A stretch of DNA of 64,000 bases from Synechococcus sp. RS9909 (GTDB taxonomy: Bacteria; Cyanobacteriota; Cyanobacteriia; PCC-6307; Cyanobiaceae): NCBI RefSeq assembly GCF_014279595.1, contig NZ_CP047943.1, positions 248,001 to 312,000 on the forward strand, given 5' to 3'. A program made the position numbers and the translations under genes. Shown piece after piece: positions 30,901-33,664 of the stretch (positions within the stretch are counted from its first letter, which is position 1; the number at the start of each line of letters is the position of its first letter). Under the pieces are notes generated by a model. The model was given only the letters and a program-made list of their open reading frames with translations, did not search any database and was not told the DNA's origin.

Positions 30901-33531
30901 CGCCGAACCACCCTGGCCGCCACCACCACCCACCGACTGGGCCAGGATGCCGGGAGAGTAACTCTCACCTGCAATCAGGCCAGTGCGGATTGATCCGTCG
31001 CTGTAGGTGAGATTGACGTTGCCGCCGGCACCACCACCACCACCGGAACCGCCAACGCCGACGGCAACGGAACCACTGGCCACCGGGTTGGCACTGAAGG
31101 ATCCGGTGATGGCTGAGCCACCGCTGCCGCCACCGCCACCGATGGACTGAATCAGGATGCCCGGCGAATAGCTGCGGGAGGTGCTGAGGTCACCGCTGAT
31201 GGTGCCACTGGCGCTGCCGGCAGAACCGCCCGAGGATCCGGAACCACCGACACCGACGCCGATGCTGGCGGTGATCGAGCCTGAAGCGGAAATGGCGCTA
31301 CCGCCACTGCCGCCACCACCGCCGATGCTGCTGATGCTCACGCCTGGCGAATAGGCGCCGGTGGTGGTGATCGCCGAGCCGCTGAAGTTGGCCGACACGC
31401 TGTTGCCACTGCCCCCGGCGGAACCGGAGCCACCCACCGACGGGGCGACGGCACCGGCACCGGCGGAGATGCTCAGACTCTGACCACCGCTGCCGCCACC
31501 GCCGCCGATGCTGGCGGCATTCAGACCGGGAGACTGGAATCCAGATGTGGCGATCGTGCCATCGGCAAAGACATTGACCGGGCCGGAATCACCACCACTG
31601 CCACCAGTGCCGCCCACGCCGACGCTGGCGCTGATCCCAGCGCTGAAGGAGATGGCGCCCGCGCTGCCACCGGCGCCGCCGCCACCGCCAATGCTGGTGG
31701 CACTGATGCCTGGTGAGAAATCACCACTCGTGCTGATGTCAGCAGAGAAGGGCGTGCCGCTGGTGCCCACGTTCACAGTGCCGCCCGTGTTGCCGGATCC
31801 GCCACTACCGCCCACCGCGACGCTGACGGAGAACCCTGCTCCGACAGAACCGGACGTGGAGCTGCCGCCGTTACCGCCGCCGCCGCCGATGCTCTGCACC
31901 AACAGACCGGGGGAGCTGTTGCCGGAGGTGTTGATCGTGATCGGATCGGCGCCGCCAGGTGCGGTGACCTGAGCTGTGCCCCCCTTGCCGCCGGCGGCAC
32001 CATCGCCACCCACGGCCACGGAGATGCCAACACTGGCCGAGCTGGCATTGCCGCCATTGCCGCCGCCGCCGCCGACCGATTGCACGATCACACCCGGGGC
32101 GAAGTCTTGGAGGGTGGTGATGCTGCCGCCGGAGAGTTCGGCCGAAGCTGTGCCGCCATTGCCACCGGTGCCGCCTTCGGCTCCGAAGGCAATCAGTCCG
32201 GCGCTGGTGCCGGCACTGCCGCCGCCGCCACCGATCGACTGCACCAGGATGCCGGAGGAAAGGGTGCCGGCGCTGCTGGGGCCGGTGGTGATTGATCCGC
32301 CCGAAAAGGTGAGTGAGGCCGTGCCGGCATTGCCCCCTGCTCCAGCTGTGGAGGATGACCCCAACGTGATGGCTGAGGTCATGCTGCCGATGGCGCCGCC
32401 GCCGCCGCCGATCGACTGAACGATGATCCCCTGGGAGTTGTCACCGTTGGTGGTGATCGTGCCGGCGCTCATCGAGGCGGAGGCCGTACCGCCATCACCG
32501 CCGGCCCCCCCCTCACTCAGGCCGAGATTGACGATCGATGTGGAACCGGGGACGGAACCGCCACCGCCACCGACGGACTGGGCGTTGATGCCCGGAACAC
32601 TGTTGCCGGTGGTGCTGATCGTGCCGGTGTTGCTGGCGCTCACGTTGCCGGCGTTGCCGCCGGTGCCACCGGTGCCGCCATAGGTGACGATCACGCCACC
32701 GCTACCGGAAGCGCCACCCTGGCCGCCTACCGATTGCACCAGGATGCCGGCGCCGCCGGCGTCACCAGCGGAGTTGACGGTGATCGTGCCGGCATTGGTT
32801 CCGGTGGCTAGGCCGGAAAAACCGCCCGTGCCGCCCGTGCCACCGGAGCCGAAGGTGCCGCTGCCGCCGTTACCACCGATGCCACCGGTGTTCTGCGAGA
32901 GCACACCGATCGCTCCACCATTGTCGGAGCTGGTGGAGCTGTTGCTGACGGTGACGGACGCACCGCTCTGAATCGTGATTCCTGCCGTCTGGCTGGTGGA
33001 GCTGCCACCGACGCCACCATTGCCTCCACTGGCTAAGCCTGCATCACCTGCATCACCTCCCTGACCGGAGATGGCTGAGGCCTGAACGCCTACCAGTTTT
33101 TTGGCGTTGGCTGAGAGGGAAATCGAGCTGCCGCTCGACATCGTGACGGAAACGTTGCCTGGCGAGCCACCGGTTCCACCATCGCCACCATCGCCGACGG
33201 AAGTGCCACCCGTACCGCCGTTACCTCCTGTGGATTCGGAGCCCAGACCTCCACCCTCGTTGCCGGAGATCGCTCCGTAATTGCCAGTGACCGTCTGGGT
33301 GATGTTGGGGCCTTGCCCGCCGCTACCACCGGTTTCGCCGGTCGTGCTCCAGGGGTCATAGCCCTTGTTCGAACCGTTGCTGCCGGTTCCGTAGAGATAG
33401 GGATCGGACGGAGGAGAGGTGTAGTTTCCTGATCCGACGTTCTGCGTCTGGGCGAGCACACTCGTCGTCTTCCCCGCCATCAGCATGAAGGCGGGGAGGA
33501 GAGCCAGTACCGAAGTTGCTCGCCGATTCAA
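6091..33531 (-). CDS. giant autotransporter (9,146 residues) with repetitive Gly/Ser-rich passenger
   Basis: A type V-secreted surface protein of exceptional size. It starts at a TTG (33529-33531) with a signal peptide (NRR, hydrophobic core, cleavage expected after SVLA in VLAQTQ). After a Gly-rich entry region comes a passenger of about 135 units, each centred on QS(I/V)GGGGG, ending near residue 8,460. A unique region of about 280 residues follows, then an autotransporter linker (GLYRQLSGATSAAF) and a beta-barrel from about residue 8,850 (KWRSWVNAGG) to the terminal GGGFRWKF with the Phe end required for outer-membrane insertion. The frame is open over 27.4 kb. Similar QSIGGGGG-type autotransporters are known from alphaproteobacteria. 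Its role (adhesion, defence against grazers, aggregation) is unknown. It is unlikely to be SwmB, which is not built on this motif as far as I recall. Confidence 0.93.
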   Translation of the reverse strand: MNRRATSVLALLPAFMLMAGKTTSVLAQTQNVGSGNYTSPPSDPYLYGTGSNGSNKGYDPWSTTGETGGSGGQGPNITQTVTGNYGAISGNEGGGLGSESTGGNGGTGGTSVGDGGDGGTGGSPGNVSVTMSSGSSISLSANAKKLVGVQASAISGQGGDAGDAGLASGGNGGVGGSSTSQTAGITIQSGASVTVSNSSTSSDNGGAIGVLSQNTGGIGGNGGSGTFGSGGTGGTGGFSGLATGTNAGTITVNSAGDAGGAGILVQSVGGQGGASGSGGVIVTYGGTGGTGGNAGNVSASNTGTISTTGNSVPGINAQSVGGGGGSVPGSTSIVNLGLSEGGAGGDGGTASASMSAGTITTNGDNSQGIIVQSIGGGGGAIGSMTSAITLGSSSTAGAGGNAGTASLTFSGGSITTGPSSAGTLSSGILVQSIGGGGGSAGTSAGLIAFGAEGGTGGNGGTASAELSGGSITTLQDFAPGVIVQSVGGGGGNGGNASSASVGISVAVGGDGAAGGKGGTAQVTAPGGADPITINTSGNSSPGLLVQSIGGGGGNGGSSTSGSVGAGFSVSVAVGGSGGSGNTGGTVNVGTSGTPFSADISTSGDFSPGISATSIGGGGGAGGSAGAISFSAGISASVGVGGTGGSGGDSGPVNVFADGTIATSGFQSPGLNAASIGGGGGSGGQSLSISAGAGAVAPSVGGSGSAGGSGNSVSANFSGSAITTTGAYSPGVSISSIGGGGGSGGSAISASGSITASIGVGVGGSGSSGGSAGSASGTISGDLSTSRSYSPGILIQSIGGGGGSGGSAITGSFSANPVASGSVAVGVGGSGGGGGAGGNVNLTYSDGSIRTGLIAGESYSPGILAQSVGGGGGQGGSAITGSVAIGGTAGVSANFGIGGAGGSGVNSGNVTVSANFADDDLISTLGDFSQGILAQSIGGGGGQGGSSLNIQLSGGGSAGVNVGGTVGGTGGSGANAGSVTVTTSAGSISTLGNQSAGIYAQSVGGGGGAGGSVLSVQASGGAAGVNAGAAVGGSGSGGGNASAVSVTSGSSIRTQGSQSYGIFAQSVGGGGGSGGNAISGSIAIGSAGVNAGATIGGGGSGGGSGGSVTVNSTGSSIETVGANAAAIYAQSVGGGGGAGGSAMTLQLAGGDGAVNVGVTLGGTGGRGGSGSTVSVSNSSLLRTEGTNAPGLFAQSVGGSGGSGGNAITGQLQVGGSASVGVGATVGGKAGSGAFAGNVTVNNTGTSVTTLNDQSAGLFAQSVGGSGGNGGSALTASLSGSGGVPVSAQATVGGQGGSGGYAGTVSVTNNATISTGSVIPAADGLDAYLAGIYSYGIYAQSVGGGGGTGGSVLQANVAVGTEVSVSTGVAIGGGGGSGNTAGSVSVTNNGASITTLGDFATGILAQSIGGGGGAGGSSLNLQASGGQTAVSAGVTLGGKGGSGGTASNVSVSNLADISTGTIFNNGTYNTLYGNNAYGIYAQSVGGGGGAGGQAISGTLSLSEDASVNVGVSLGGDGGTGSNSGNVSISNSGTVTTLGDQAAAIYAQSLGGGGGSGGRVINAQLSGSSSGTAINAGAAVGGTGAAAGNAGSVTVTNSGNLRTGTVLTNNVNGESQLFGGYGYGIFAQSVGGGGGAGGSAISAQLSAGFSGQPTVNAGVNLGGTGGAGGNASSVSVTNTGSSIRTLGDFATGILAQSIGGGGGVAGSVLNIQASIAGGSDGQAFNAGVNIGGDGGPASNAGAVTVSNTAAITTGTILDEVLYGNNAYGIYAQSVGGGGGAGGNTYSGQLSLSQSNAANFGVNLGGSGGSGGTGGAVSITNSGDILTLGNLSAGVYGQSLGGQGGSGGQAVNVQLGLSSKGKTINAGASVGGNGGSGGNAGSVTISNSGTISTGTLLSNSTYGDVVYGDFAYGLFAQSVGGGGGAGGTATNAQLSASNSDAAVNIGVNIGGTGGAGGSAASVTVTNTAPRITTRGDFGGGIVAQSIGGGGGSGGSTLNLQATASNSNQMAITGGVNLGGSGGSGSNSGSVTVTSSSIISTGLANNDGDVIAGDFSYGILAQSVGGGGGTGGSSASYQATISKEGKPISLGANVGGDGGPGGNAGSVLVNVSGAITTLGASATGLLAQSVGGGGGAGGSSESFNLTASKSGSDTIQGSVNVNLGGAGTQGGSGASVTVQPDSTGNGLTITTSGALASGLVAQSIGGGGGAGGSVSNASYNKSKSEYSFGASANVGGTGGTGGNAGSVTVGNGSSNPLVLAVTTAGDSATGFLAQSVGGGGGTGGGASTNNQGGALNVNFSMGAKGGGGGNASNVTVNTLAEILTAGDNAAGLIAQSIGGGGGAGGSTTTRSSASAPSGNSSSSSSSSSSSSSSSSSGNSTFSFGASVSVSGNGGGGGNAGAVSVGYGGNVVTSGASSDGLFLQSVGGGGGAGGSALSDASASGGSSVSGSASFAMGGSGGSGGSGGAVSLIGLKPINVLTRGDSSVGITLQSLGGGGGRAGDVKSTTTTDSNASFTFGASAGVGGTGGSGGSAGAVSFGSSSNLVDVNVTTLGDNATAMLLQSVGGGGGIGSSTTNGSAAGNLSVSFGMGGAGGNGGSAGNVSVFADGTFLTSGQYATGVLLQSIGGGGGAGGSVSSNASSEAKTANSSFSFGASAGVAGEGGGGGSGGAINGSLIGQIVTQGDQSFGLFGQSIGGGGGAGGSVTQAESSAGGANISASASFAMGGSGGNGGAGGNINLSVPGRLVVSTGNSTLGTGDGATGILLQSIGGGGGQGGSITGSNATTNASNTNFSFGGQVSLAGEGGAGGSGGSVQLGSSSLLADLGVQTVGDNALGLFLQSVGGGGGVGGSVNSASAAGGNLSASFAMGGAGGNGGSASAVNLFADGTFLTAGKSSHGILLQSVGGGGGQGGSVTSNASSEATSANSTFSFGASAGVSGSGGGGGSGGAIGGSVAGTIQTLGDGAIGLFAQSVGGGGGAGGSVVDAASAGGANIAASASFSMGGSGGVGGAGGSVRLLVPSSRSLTVVTGNSTLGTGDGATGILLQSIGGGGGQGGSITGSNATTNASNTNFSFGGQVSLAGEGGAGGSGGSVQLGSSSLLADLGVQTVGDNAIGIFLQSVGGGGGVGGSVNSASAAGGNLSASFAMGGSGGSGGSASNVNLYADGTFLTAGKSSHGILLQSVGGGGGQGGSVTSNASSEATSANSTFSFGASAGVSGSGGGGGSGGAIGGSVAGAIQTLGDGAIGLFAQSVGGGGGAGGSVVDAASAGGANIAASASFSMGGSGGNGGSAGSINLAVPSRFVVSTGNSTLGTGTGDGATGILLQSIGGGGGQGGSITGSNATTNASNTNFSFGGSGGLAGTGASGGVGGAVQLGSSGQIANLAVQTGGDNANALFLQSVGGGGGAGGSVNAGSAGGNLSASFAMGGAGGSGGSADTVNLYADGTFLTAGASSTGVLLQSVGGGGGQGGSVTSNASASADSANSTFSFGASGAVGANGGGGGWGQTVNASLSGLIVTEGDSSIGLFAQSIGGGGGAGGSVTDDATGAGNANITASASFAMGGAGGSGGSGGRVSLFTPRRLTVVTGNSSLGSGDGAHGILLQSIGGGGGTAGSVIGSNVSTSASNSNFSFGASGALTTGGGNGGMASTVQLGSSGRSADLAVQTAGDNAIGIFLQSIGGGGGAGGSVNAAATAGGNLSASFAMGGAGGSGGQASNVSLYADGTVVTGGNVSHGLLLQSIGGGGGQGGSITSNASASADSANSTFSFGAASGVGGSGGSGGQAGQVLAQLSGEVSTSGDQAMGVLLQSIGGGGGSGGAVTSAASGSGNASYSAGAGFSMGGSGGNGASGNRVSLQNGIADTLTVVTSGSGSHGVFLQSVGGGGGQGGSVTEAAANSTTSAQLGGLASSVSGAGGGGGAAGVVTLNVGTLRIGTSGDNARGLFAQSVGGGGGSAGSSTNNVQGGDVGLSVAIGGSGGSGGDGNSVNITTRDGLISTGGSSASAMFIQSVGGGGGDATSFVDGTASSTLNLNGTIGGSGGSGGSGGTVTVSNAARLQTTGANSIGLYVQSIGGGGGATSLAAPGADTENSFSGSLQVGGSGGSGGNGGNVNVTNSGVIVTTGSQSHGLLSQSIGGGGGRVSINSAIASDGTTASLSFGGSGGGGGNAGDVNVSNSGSITVTGEAAYGLYAQSVGGGGGSLSSTAPLSVSLGGSGGSGGNSGDITITNNGTIITTGRTGIGIMALAIGGGGGDVGSTRDALKLGASGGNGGNAGDISITNNGSIETYGEGSYGVVAKSIGGGGGRATANINQGTITLGGSGGAGGDSGDVVLTNTGNIATFGPSSIPVYLHSIGGGGGDAQSGFGDAVLGSNGADGQSGTTRLINTGTLVSNDQFSPAILYQAIGGGGGSLDSANGTVALGSRNAEGVQSGQAMSLVNRGTLVTLANYSPTMFTQSIGGGGGRVAQTQGGAVSLGSVSGSSSADLSGAAISIQSNGDQLITRGEFSPAISAQSIGGGGGWVGPVEGDLQLGAINSTSTMNGGAISLTNNAEIITTGNTSAGITLQSLGGGGGYTGAVNGDAQMGSVASGGAQNADAVTLTNTASILSTGNFSPLVNVQSIGGGGGRAGSINGTLNLGAINLVGTANAGDVSMTLSGEALTSTGAASPALLAQSIGGGGGSTAQVTGNVTMGASGSGSANAGNVVVTNRSQISTEGADSMGLLAQSIGGGGGLAGQTYGDALILGGSMSGSSQGGSVTVTNNAGITTQGVNAAGLVAQSIGGGGGAAAKVTGTLSRLGASGSTLANAGAVTVRNSAVLQTSGNGSPALLLQSIAGGGGLIAETNALASYDVTLAGSDLGQAIAGDVTLNNTGNAIITAGAYSPGLIAQSIGGGGGWSLLRSSPDAQLGSEGGTSLGAGNVSVINNSTIITTADYSTGAVIQSIGGGGGVTGNALGNVTLGASSMSGALSAGAVSLRQNGDIGTSGLNSAALVVQTIGGGGGLGGQVLGNAVLGMSSTSSGVATAGDLSVVTEADLLVTRGDSSPAMVIQSIGGGGGWVGNVGGNARLGAAMGGATSSGAITLTNTVPTIVTQGENSTGLLVQSIAGGGGFTGITAGDDLTLGGTLRANSVSSASDVAVTSRSSIATQGLNAAALVVQSIGGGGGASATDSGNQVILGADASEASNARAQGGAITLTNSGDLLTAANGSAGLIAQSIGGGGGYISETAGTDEYTVRVGSRGSVNANAGDVTINNIASRLETLQDFSPVFTVQSIGGGGGYALVSAQSLANTRIGARNNSDSANGGAVEVTNTADLVSSGDSSAALTVQSIGGGGGVISSASGGLLLGGLNLTGDASGGSVSVSTSGSVLTLGNVSSAMLVQSIGGGGGSVAGSDSGNVRLGGAIGNGEGSLSAGDVSVNNRGAAIETRGEGAFALIAQTIGGGGGYLGSSASTTQLGGEDLSNTQAGNVSVINSSTIRTSGNAATVLLAQSIGGGGGVVSLTNGTTLTLGGERLDNASAGDVSVNNSGDLSSTGITAPLLTVQSIGGGGGFTTTYANALMQAPITLGDFNSRNTNAGDLTITNSGNLISTGTSSTGLIAQSIGGGGGNIRRLGQQQLANNLVLGAGGLVNGSGGAISLRNTGALIQTEGDYARAMLVQSIGGGGGWVAGNVSSDTISQLGAKESSGTLSAGDLTITNSADIITTGLSAAGITAQSIGGGGGVIGNRAGSISMGMLDSTGLASGGSLDLTNTGSISTSGNGAAGLVAQSIGGGGGLANQVYGDLELGLDGAGGSVRANGGDVSVANRGAAIVTRGEGSPALVSQSIGGGGGYLGSQQTRNRGGRLGSGAYNRNQLTEVPIPQLGTDYTLNSGAVELTNRAEILTIGSTSPGVIAQSVAGGGGVTGLILDGILTNGMNGPARASAGDVSVDNSGQVITNGIGSSALLAQSIGGGGGFSSADSNDELFLGALYAQLAEAGDVVVTNSGNLQTSGEGSIGLLAQSIGGGGGANAYVSPDTSLSSSDRLFLSSYFSNEGNAGDLTITNTSALIRTNANSSPGMLIQSVAGGGGWSALTGKTTANARLGSRGGTNAQAGNLSVTNSADVVTVGIDSHAIRLQSVGGGGGAISAYTNGMRMGSLDAAGNLSGGSISLRNSGSVGTSGNTSVGVNVLSLGGGGGTVFGGAAETVQMGTVTESAVVADGGSIDVRQTGALIRTEGDGASGLAMMSTGGGGGFIADVRGDLNVGSKISSGSARGGAISAVNNSRISTAGDYSPGLILQSAGGGGAITGSVGRTDQLVNVGSRGQAISDSGAISLNSTADITTVGIASPALLGQSIAGAGAYIPLSNTPDFIKLGSNGSGSAQAGDLTISTSGILQTEGIGSQALILQSIGGGGGFVGDVDLDSTDAGAILMGRQGSVSDDLVDIALAWQQAWLNLLPSISANENSELSFLDDIDLGLTALITGPGGGGDGGAINLDARGSQFSTQAANSSVVLAQSIGGGGGWLLIDQGSTYSLLGSLLSDGGDGGSITLTIDADLISQGDNSPVLVSQSIGGGGGYAGSSRYITRLGAAQSSGSMTGGAIDADYNGAISSSGNYGIGLVLQSVGGGGGMADNVGGAALLGATDITSSGSFLDGGAITGRSSGSISTRGNNAPGLLAQSIGGGGGRIGNVDGELQLGSDASSVSQSGGAVTITSSSSIATLGENSSGLVAQSVGGGGGIAGINTSLYSSWLGAETPLLSSGGAVSLTSGGAIRTAGNNAAGLVAQSVGGGGGLAALLSDGVAGQNLSLGSRSASGANSGAVTVTNNGDIITSGVASPAVLMQSLAGGGGAVQGLQSANSGLIQLGSSNSSNANAAAINFTSNGGNTIATSGLRSAAAVLQSIGGGGGWSLVNSLSSATLGASDLNSGTGGAVSVILQGQLQTTGNISPGLVVQSIGAGGGFAGDLATDATLGSSGSSGNLGIAGSSGLLYPVACRFGGCPEQPVEQAILIDIQGDLITTGSTSPVMLVQAIGGGGGRLGKVGGNANLGMTNGSGNADGGAIRVISNAGASMTSTGDDSAALVVQSIGGGGGSVNSVAGDLTLGGNGIGSLRAGAISLNGPFTAITQGAESPGVVLQSIGGGGGYAADVAGAQLNLGTVSIADTSAGDVQAISRDWQISTEGRNSPGLTLQSIGGGGGVAFTSSGSVSLGGDVIGTTTAGSVSLTSKFDSRIQTTGTSSPAVIAQSIGGGGGYVGGDGSGSAALVELGGAGQQVGSSGPIDLFFSSGSNLVTAGVQSQGVIAQSVGGGGGFTSQNGASMRLGMDGGIANASNVAIDNRGRITTLGNNSEGVLAQSIGAGGGTAGASSSSLQLGAVNASGNAGDVVVNNQGGTISTAGLYSIGVVAQSVGGGGGRVGSAGGSMTLGADGGSGDGGNVILNNAGGVIATSGAYSPSYLMQSVGGGGGQVGLGDSAGSGTVVLGGGSNGTAGSGGTLTLVNAGGTLQATGAFSPGVIHQSIGGGGGWIGSVPNGSVQLGGLSTGTVTGADLELILPFEVLTVGANSPGAVLQSIGGGGGVAADVGGDASLGGTLLAGVDGSGGSLNFTQLRRSVTTQGNDSPGVVLQSIGGGGGLLAQVDGTLSVGSNSGLLSDARGGAISASSAAPVRTSGISSPGVTIQSIGGGGGLSGSAPTAISIGADGRGDSRAAAIDFTSTGAITTTGNNSSGVILQSIGGGGLYATSSGGDAINLGGSVVGSNSADSISFSSSAPIVTAGSNSAAVVAQSIGGGGGAIFGLEGAEATSLTAGGDGATRNTSAAVTLTINDSLASFGALSPALIAQSIGGGGGYAPINSGSATAGARTSAGLDAGVVSVTLSGDVSTSGFGSDGLLVQSIGGGGGLVGGTSTALRMGTSGGGSGDASDVSISSTGTISTSGDQSIGIFGQSVGAGGGRAGSASGTVSLGADGGSGNAASVSLDLASDGGNGSIVTTGSQSPAFVLQSVGGGGGLVFPNNTISGGDLLLGGGSNGTEGSGGSLSFSAGGSSRIVTTGEGSSGFSFQSIGGGGGYTGSTSAAAQLGGLYRGTSSGADLTLANQVAAATTGNDASALLLQSIGGGGGRVGSVGGDANLGGSSVPLGTPISSGGALNLTINAPLSSSGDGSSTVLAQSLGGGGGTAANVGGDATLGGLGRGDRSAGALSLSLERSLSSGGANAPALLAQTIGGGGGSVGVVSGNLTAGRSGADLNVGNSSGAAIDLSLSSNAQVSSSGNTSPALVLQSIGGGGGFASATSGSVQLGAGGSGTLGSDAGAGAITWSNNGAVIGTSGNQSPAVVLQSIGGGGGYTTGGSSANFAAANHGGTTTASGALNVSNSGTIVTSGDNSFGVLLQTIGGGGGVSGSDSGAVSLNNTNADSSSADISFTNTGAISTSGTGAHAVVAQTIAGGGGFVFGGVSKDNNASLLGKPTGGSGDINIDNSGSITASGTNAVALLFQNATGGAYLYQNPDGSVSAITEGFTDGTAPAGEVVVRNSGVIRATGTGGVGITKSTSLISGNLRVENAAGALIQGGDGGSAINLPTDRVERVINYGTIIGGSDGSSNAITGPGGPDEISNFGEISGDIIIPGITRNIYNAPNARLESQLVDANGNVTLIQRGVVNPNGEYRIGNLVVNANYDTTDTSVYEADLVLRSGETDNLTTRYRANLNGTVNLLANQVGQAMPGTFISEGIVDALDGITIGDLKLVAPKSAVASFGFDLIDNNQDLSFRYTVDYAPSGLDPNSTAVGKAVNKIQAKGSTAKFESTAALIFAQETKGDLNGLYRQLSGATSAAFPQATITAGLAFQQDVSNALNAAVLNQLQRCIAEVQQLKPGETYTGDPSDCGKWRSWVNAGGSDASTPGSGSSDQAGYNTTAFNTTVGADTLIGSNTLVGLAGRFDNLWTTTGEPNTFGETEGWSGMVYAKQRLGSATWLSGSFGVGGFNTDITRQVNIPGYPATEKGTSSSTALGGTLQLSQVINTGNQGSLIPSLGISWLQLNQNSYSESTSSNNRAYQQPGNPLIASPDPGKASYSLRYDNVSYSSVPLELGVEFKQPFQTNGMTVIPRVSIGYAWDLGNTNRDLTAQFTAAPGSSFTVAGVAAPSSWWNLGLGLDVVVNDKLSLYVNGLGQLAPGSTESINYGGGFRWKF
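22670..25320 (-). repeat. tandem higher-order repeat, 837-bp period (four units per copy)
   Basis: The same sequence (for example a TTGGTGTTGGAGGCGTTGGT anchor) recurs at 23501, 24338 and 25175, exactly 837 bases (279 codons) apart. A more diverged copy with a related anchor lies 831 bases before the first, at 22670. Between 23701-24013 and 24538-24850 I find only one substitution. Each copy encodes four consecutive passenger units. This is the only stretch of the giant gene with near-identical DNA, so it is a recent duplication, or an ongoing one maintained by gene conversion. Confidence 0.85.
26419..26469 (-). repeat. 17-residue polyserine run inside the giant passenger
   Basis: Seventeen consecutive Ser codons, flanked by SGN on one side and GNSTF on the other, inside a long-type unit. 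The codons mix AGC, AGT, TCC, TCG and TCA, so this is not a simple trinucleotide expansion. It probably forms a flexible insert or a target for glycosylation. Confidence 0.9.
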
Positions 33532-33544
33532 TGCGGAATCCGCA
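33532..33544. promoter_or_regulatory. 13-base palindrome abutting the giant gene's start codon
   Basis: TGCGGA-A-TCCGCA, a perfect 6+1+6 inverted repeat, lies immediately upstream of the TTG start of the giant gene, exactly where a ribosome binding site would be expected. No Shine-Dalgarno sequence is visible there. It could be an operator or a structure that restrains translation; function is inferred only from position. Confidence 0.35.
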
Positions 33545-33664
33545 TTTCAACTCGGCAGAGATTAATGGCAGAGCGGGGCCTGTCATCGGTTTTGTTGCCA
33601 GATGCCGCCAGTTCCCGGAGTGGTTTCAGAGCAGCCGATCACTGCTTGAATCCCCCCAGTCGCC
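33545..33664. promoter_or_regulatory. shared divergent promoter region
   Basis: The intergenic region between the giant gene (minus) and the Tic22-like gene (plus). An AT-richer patch containing ATTAAT (about 33560-33566) could serve the minus-strand promoter. No convincing -35/-10 pair was found for either direction, and no gene fits here. Confidence 0.35.

Larger units (their letters stand above)
8140..32990 (-). repeat. passenger repeat array, about 135 units of QS(I/V)GGGGG
   Basis: Reading the protein from its N-terminus I count about 135 recognisable units (138 including degenerate end copies). The consensus is T-x-G-x-x-S-x-G-(I/L)-x-x-Q-S-(I/V)-G5, then a variable segment, a VxVxNxG strand and the next T-x-G. 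Average spacing is about 205 bases (68 residues) from 32.6 to 21.7 kb, and about 167 bases (56 residues) from 21.0 to 8.1 kb. Long units carry an extra Gly-rich G-S-G-G-S-G-G segment that the short ones lack. The pattern suggests stacked beta-helix coils. The count was made by eye and may be off by a few. Confidence 0.9.

Noticed and set aside
8140-32990. Regularly spaced repeats reminiscent of a CRISPR array
   Set aside because: Spacing is 150-210 bases, everything stays in one reading frame, the repeats vary in sequence, and no cas genes are present.
6091-33531. Identity with SwmB, the giant motility protein of marine Synechococcus
   Set aside because: Size is comparable, but the Gly5/QSIG repeats and the C-terminal autotransporter barrel do not fit what I recall of SwmB. 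I cannot align them here.
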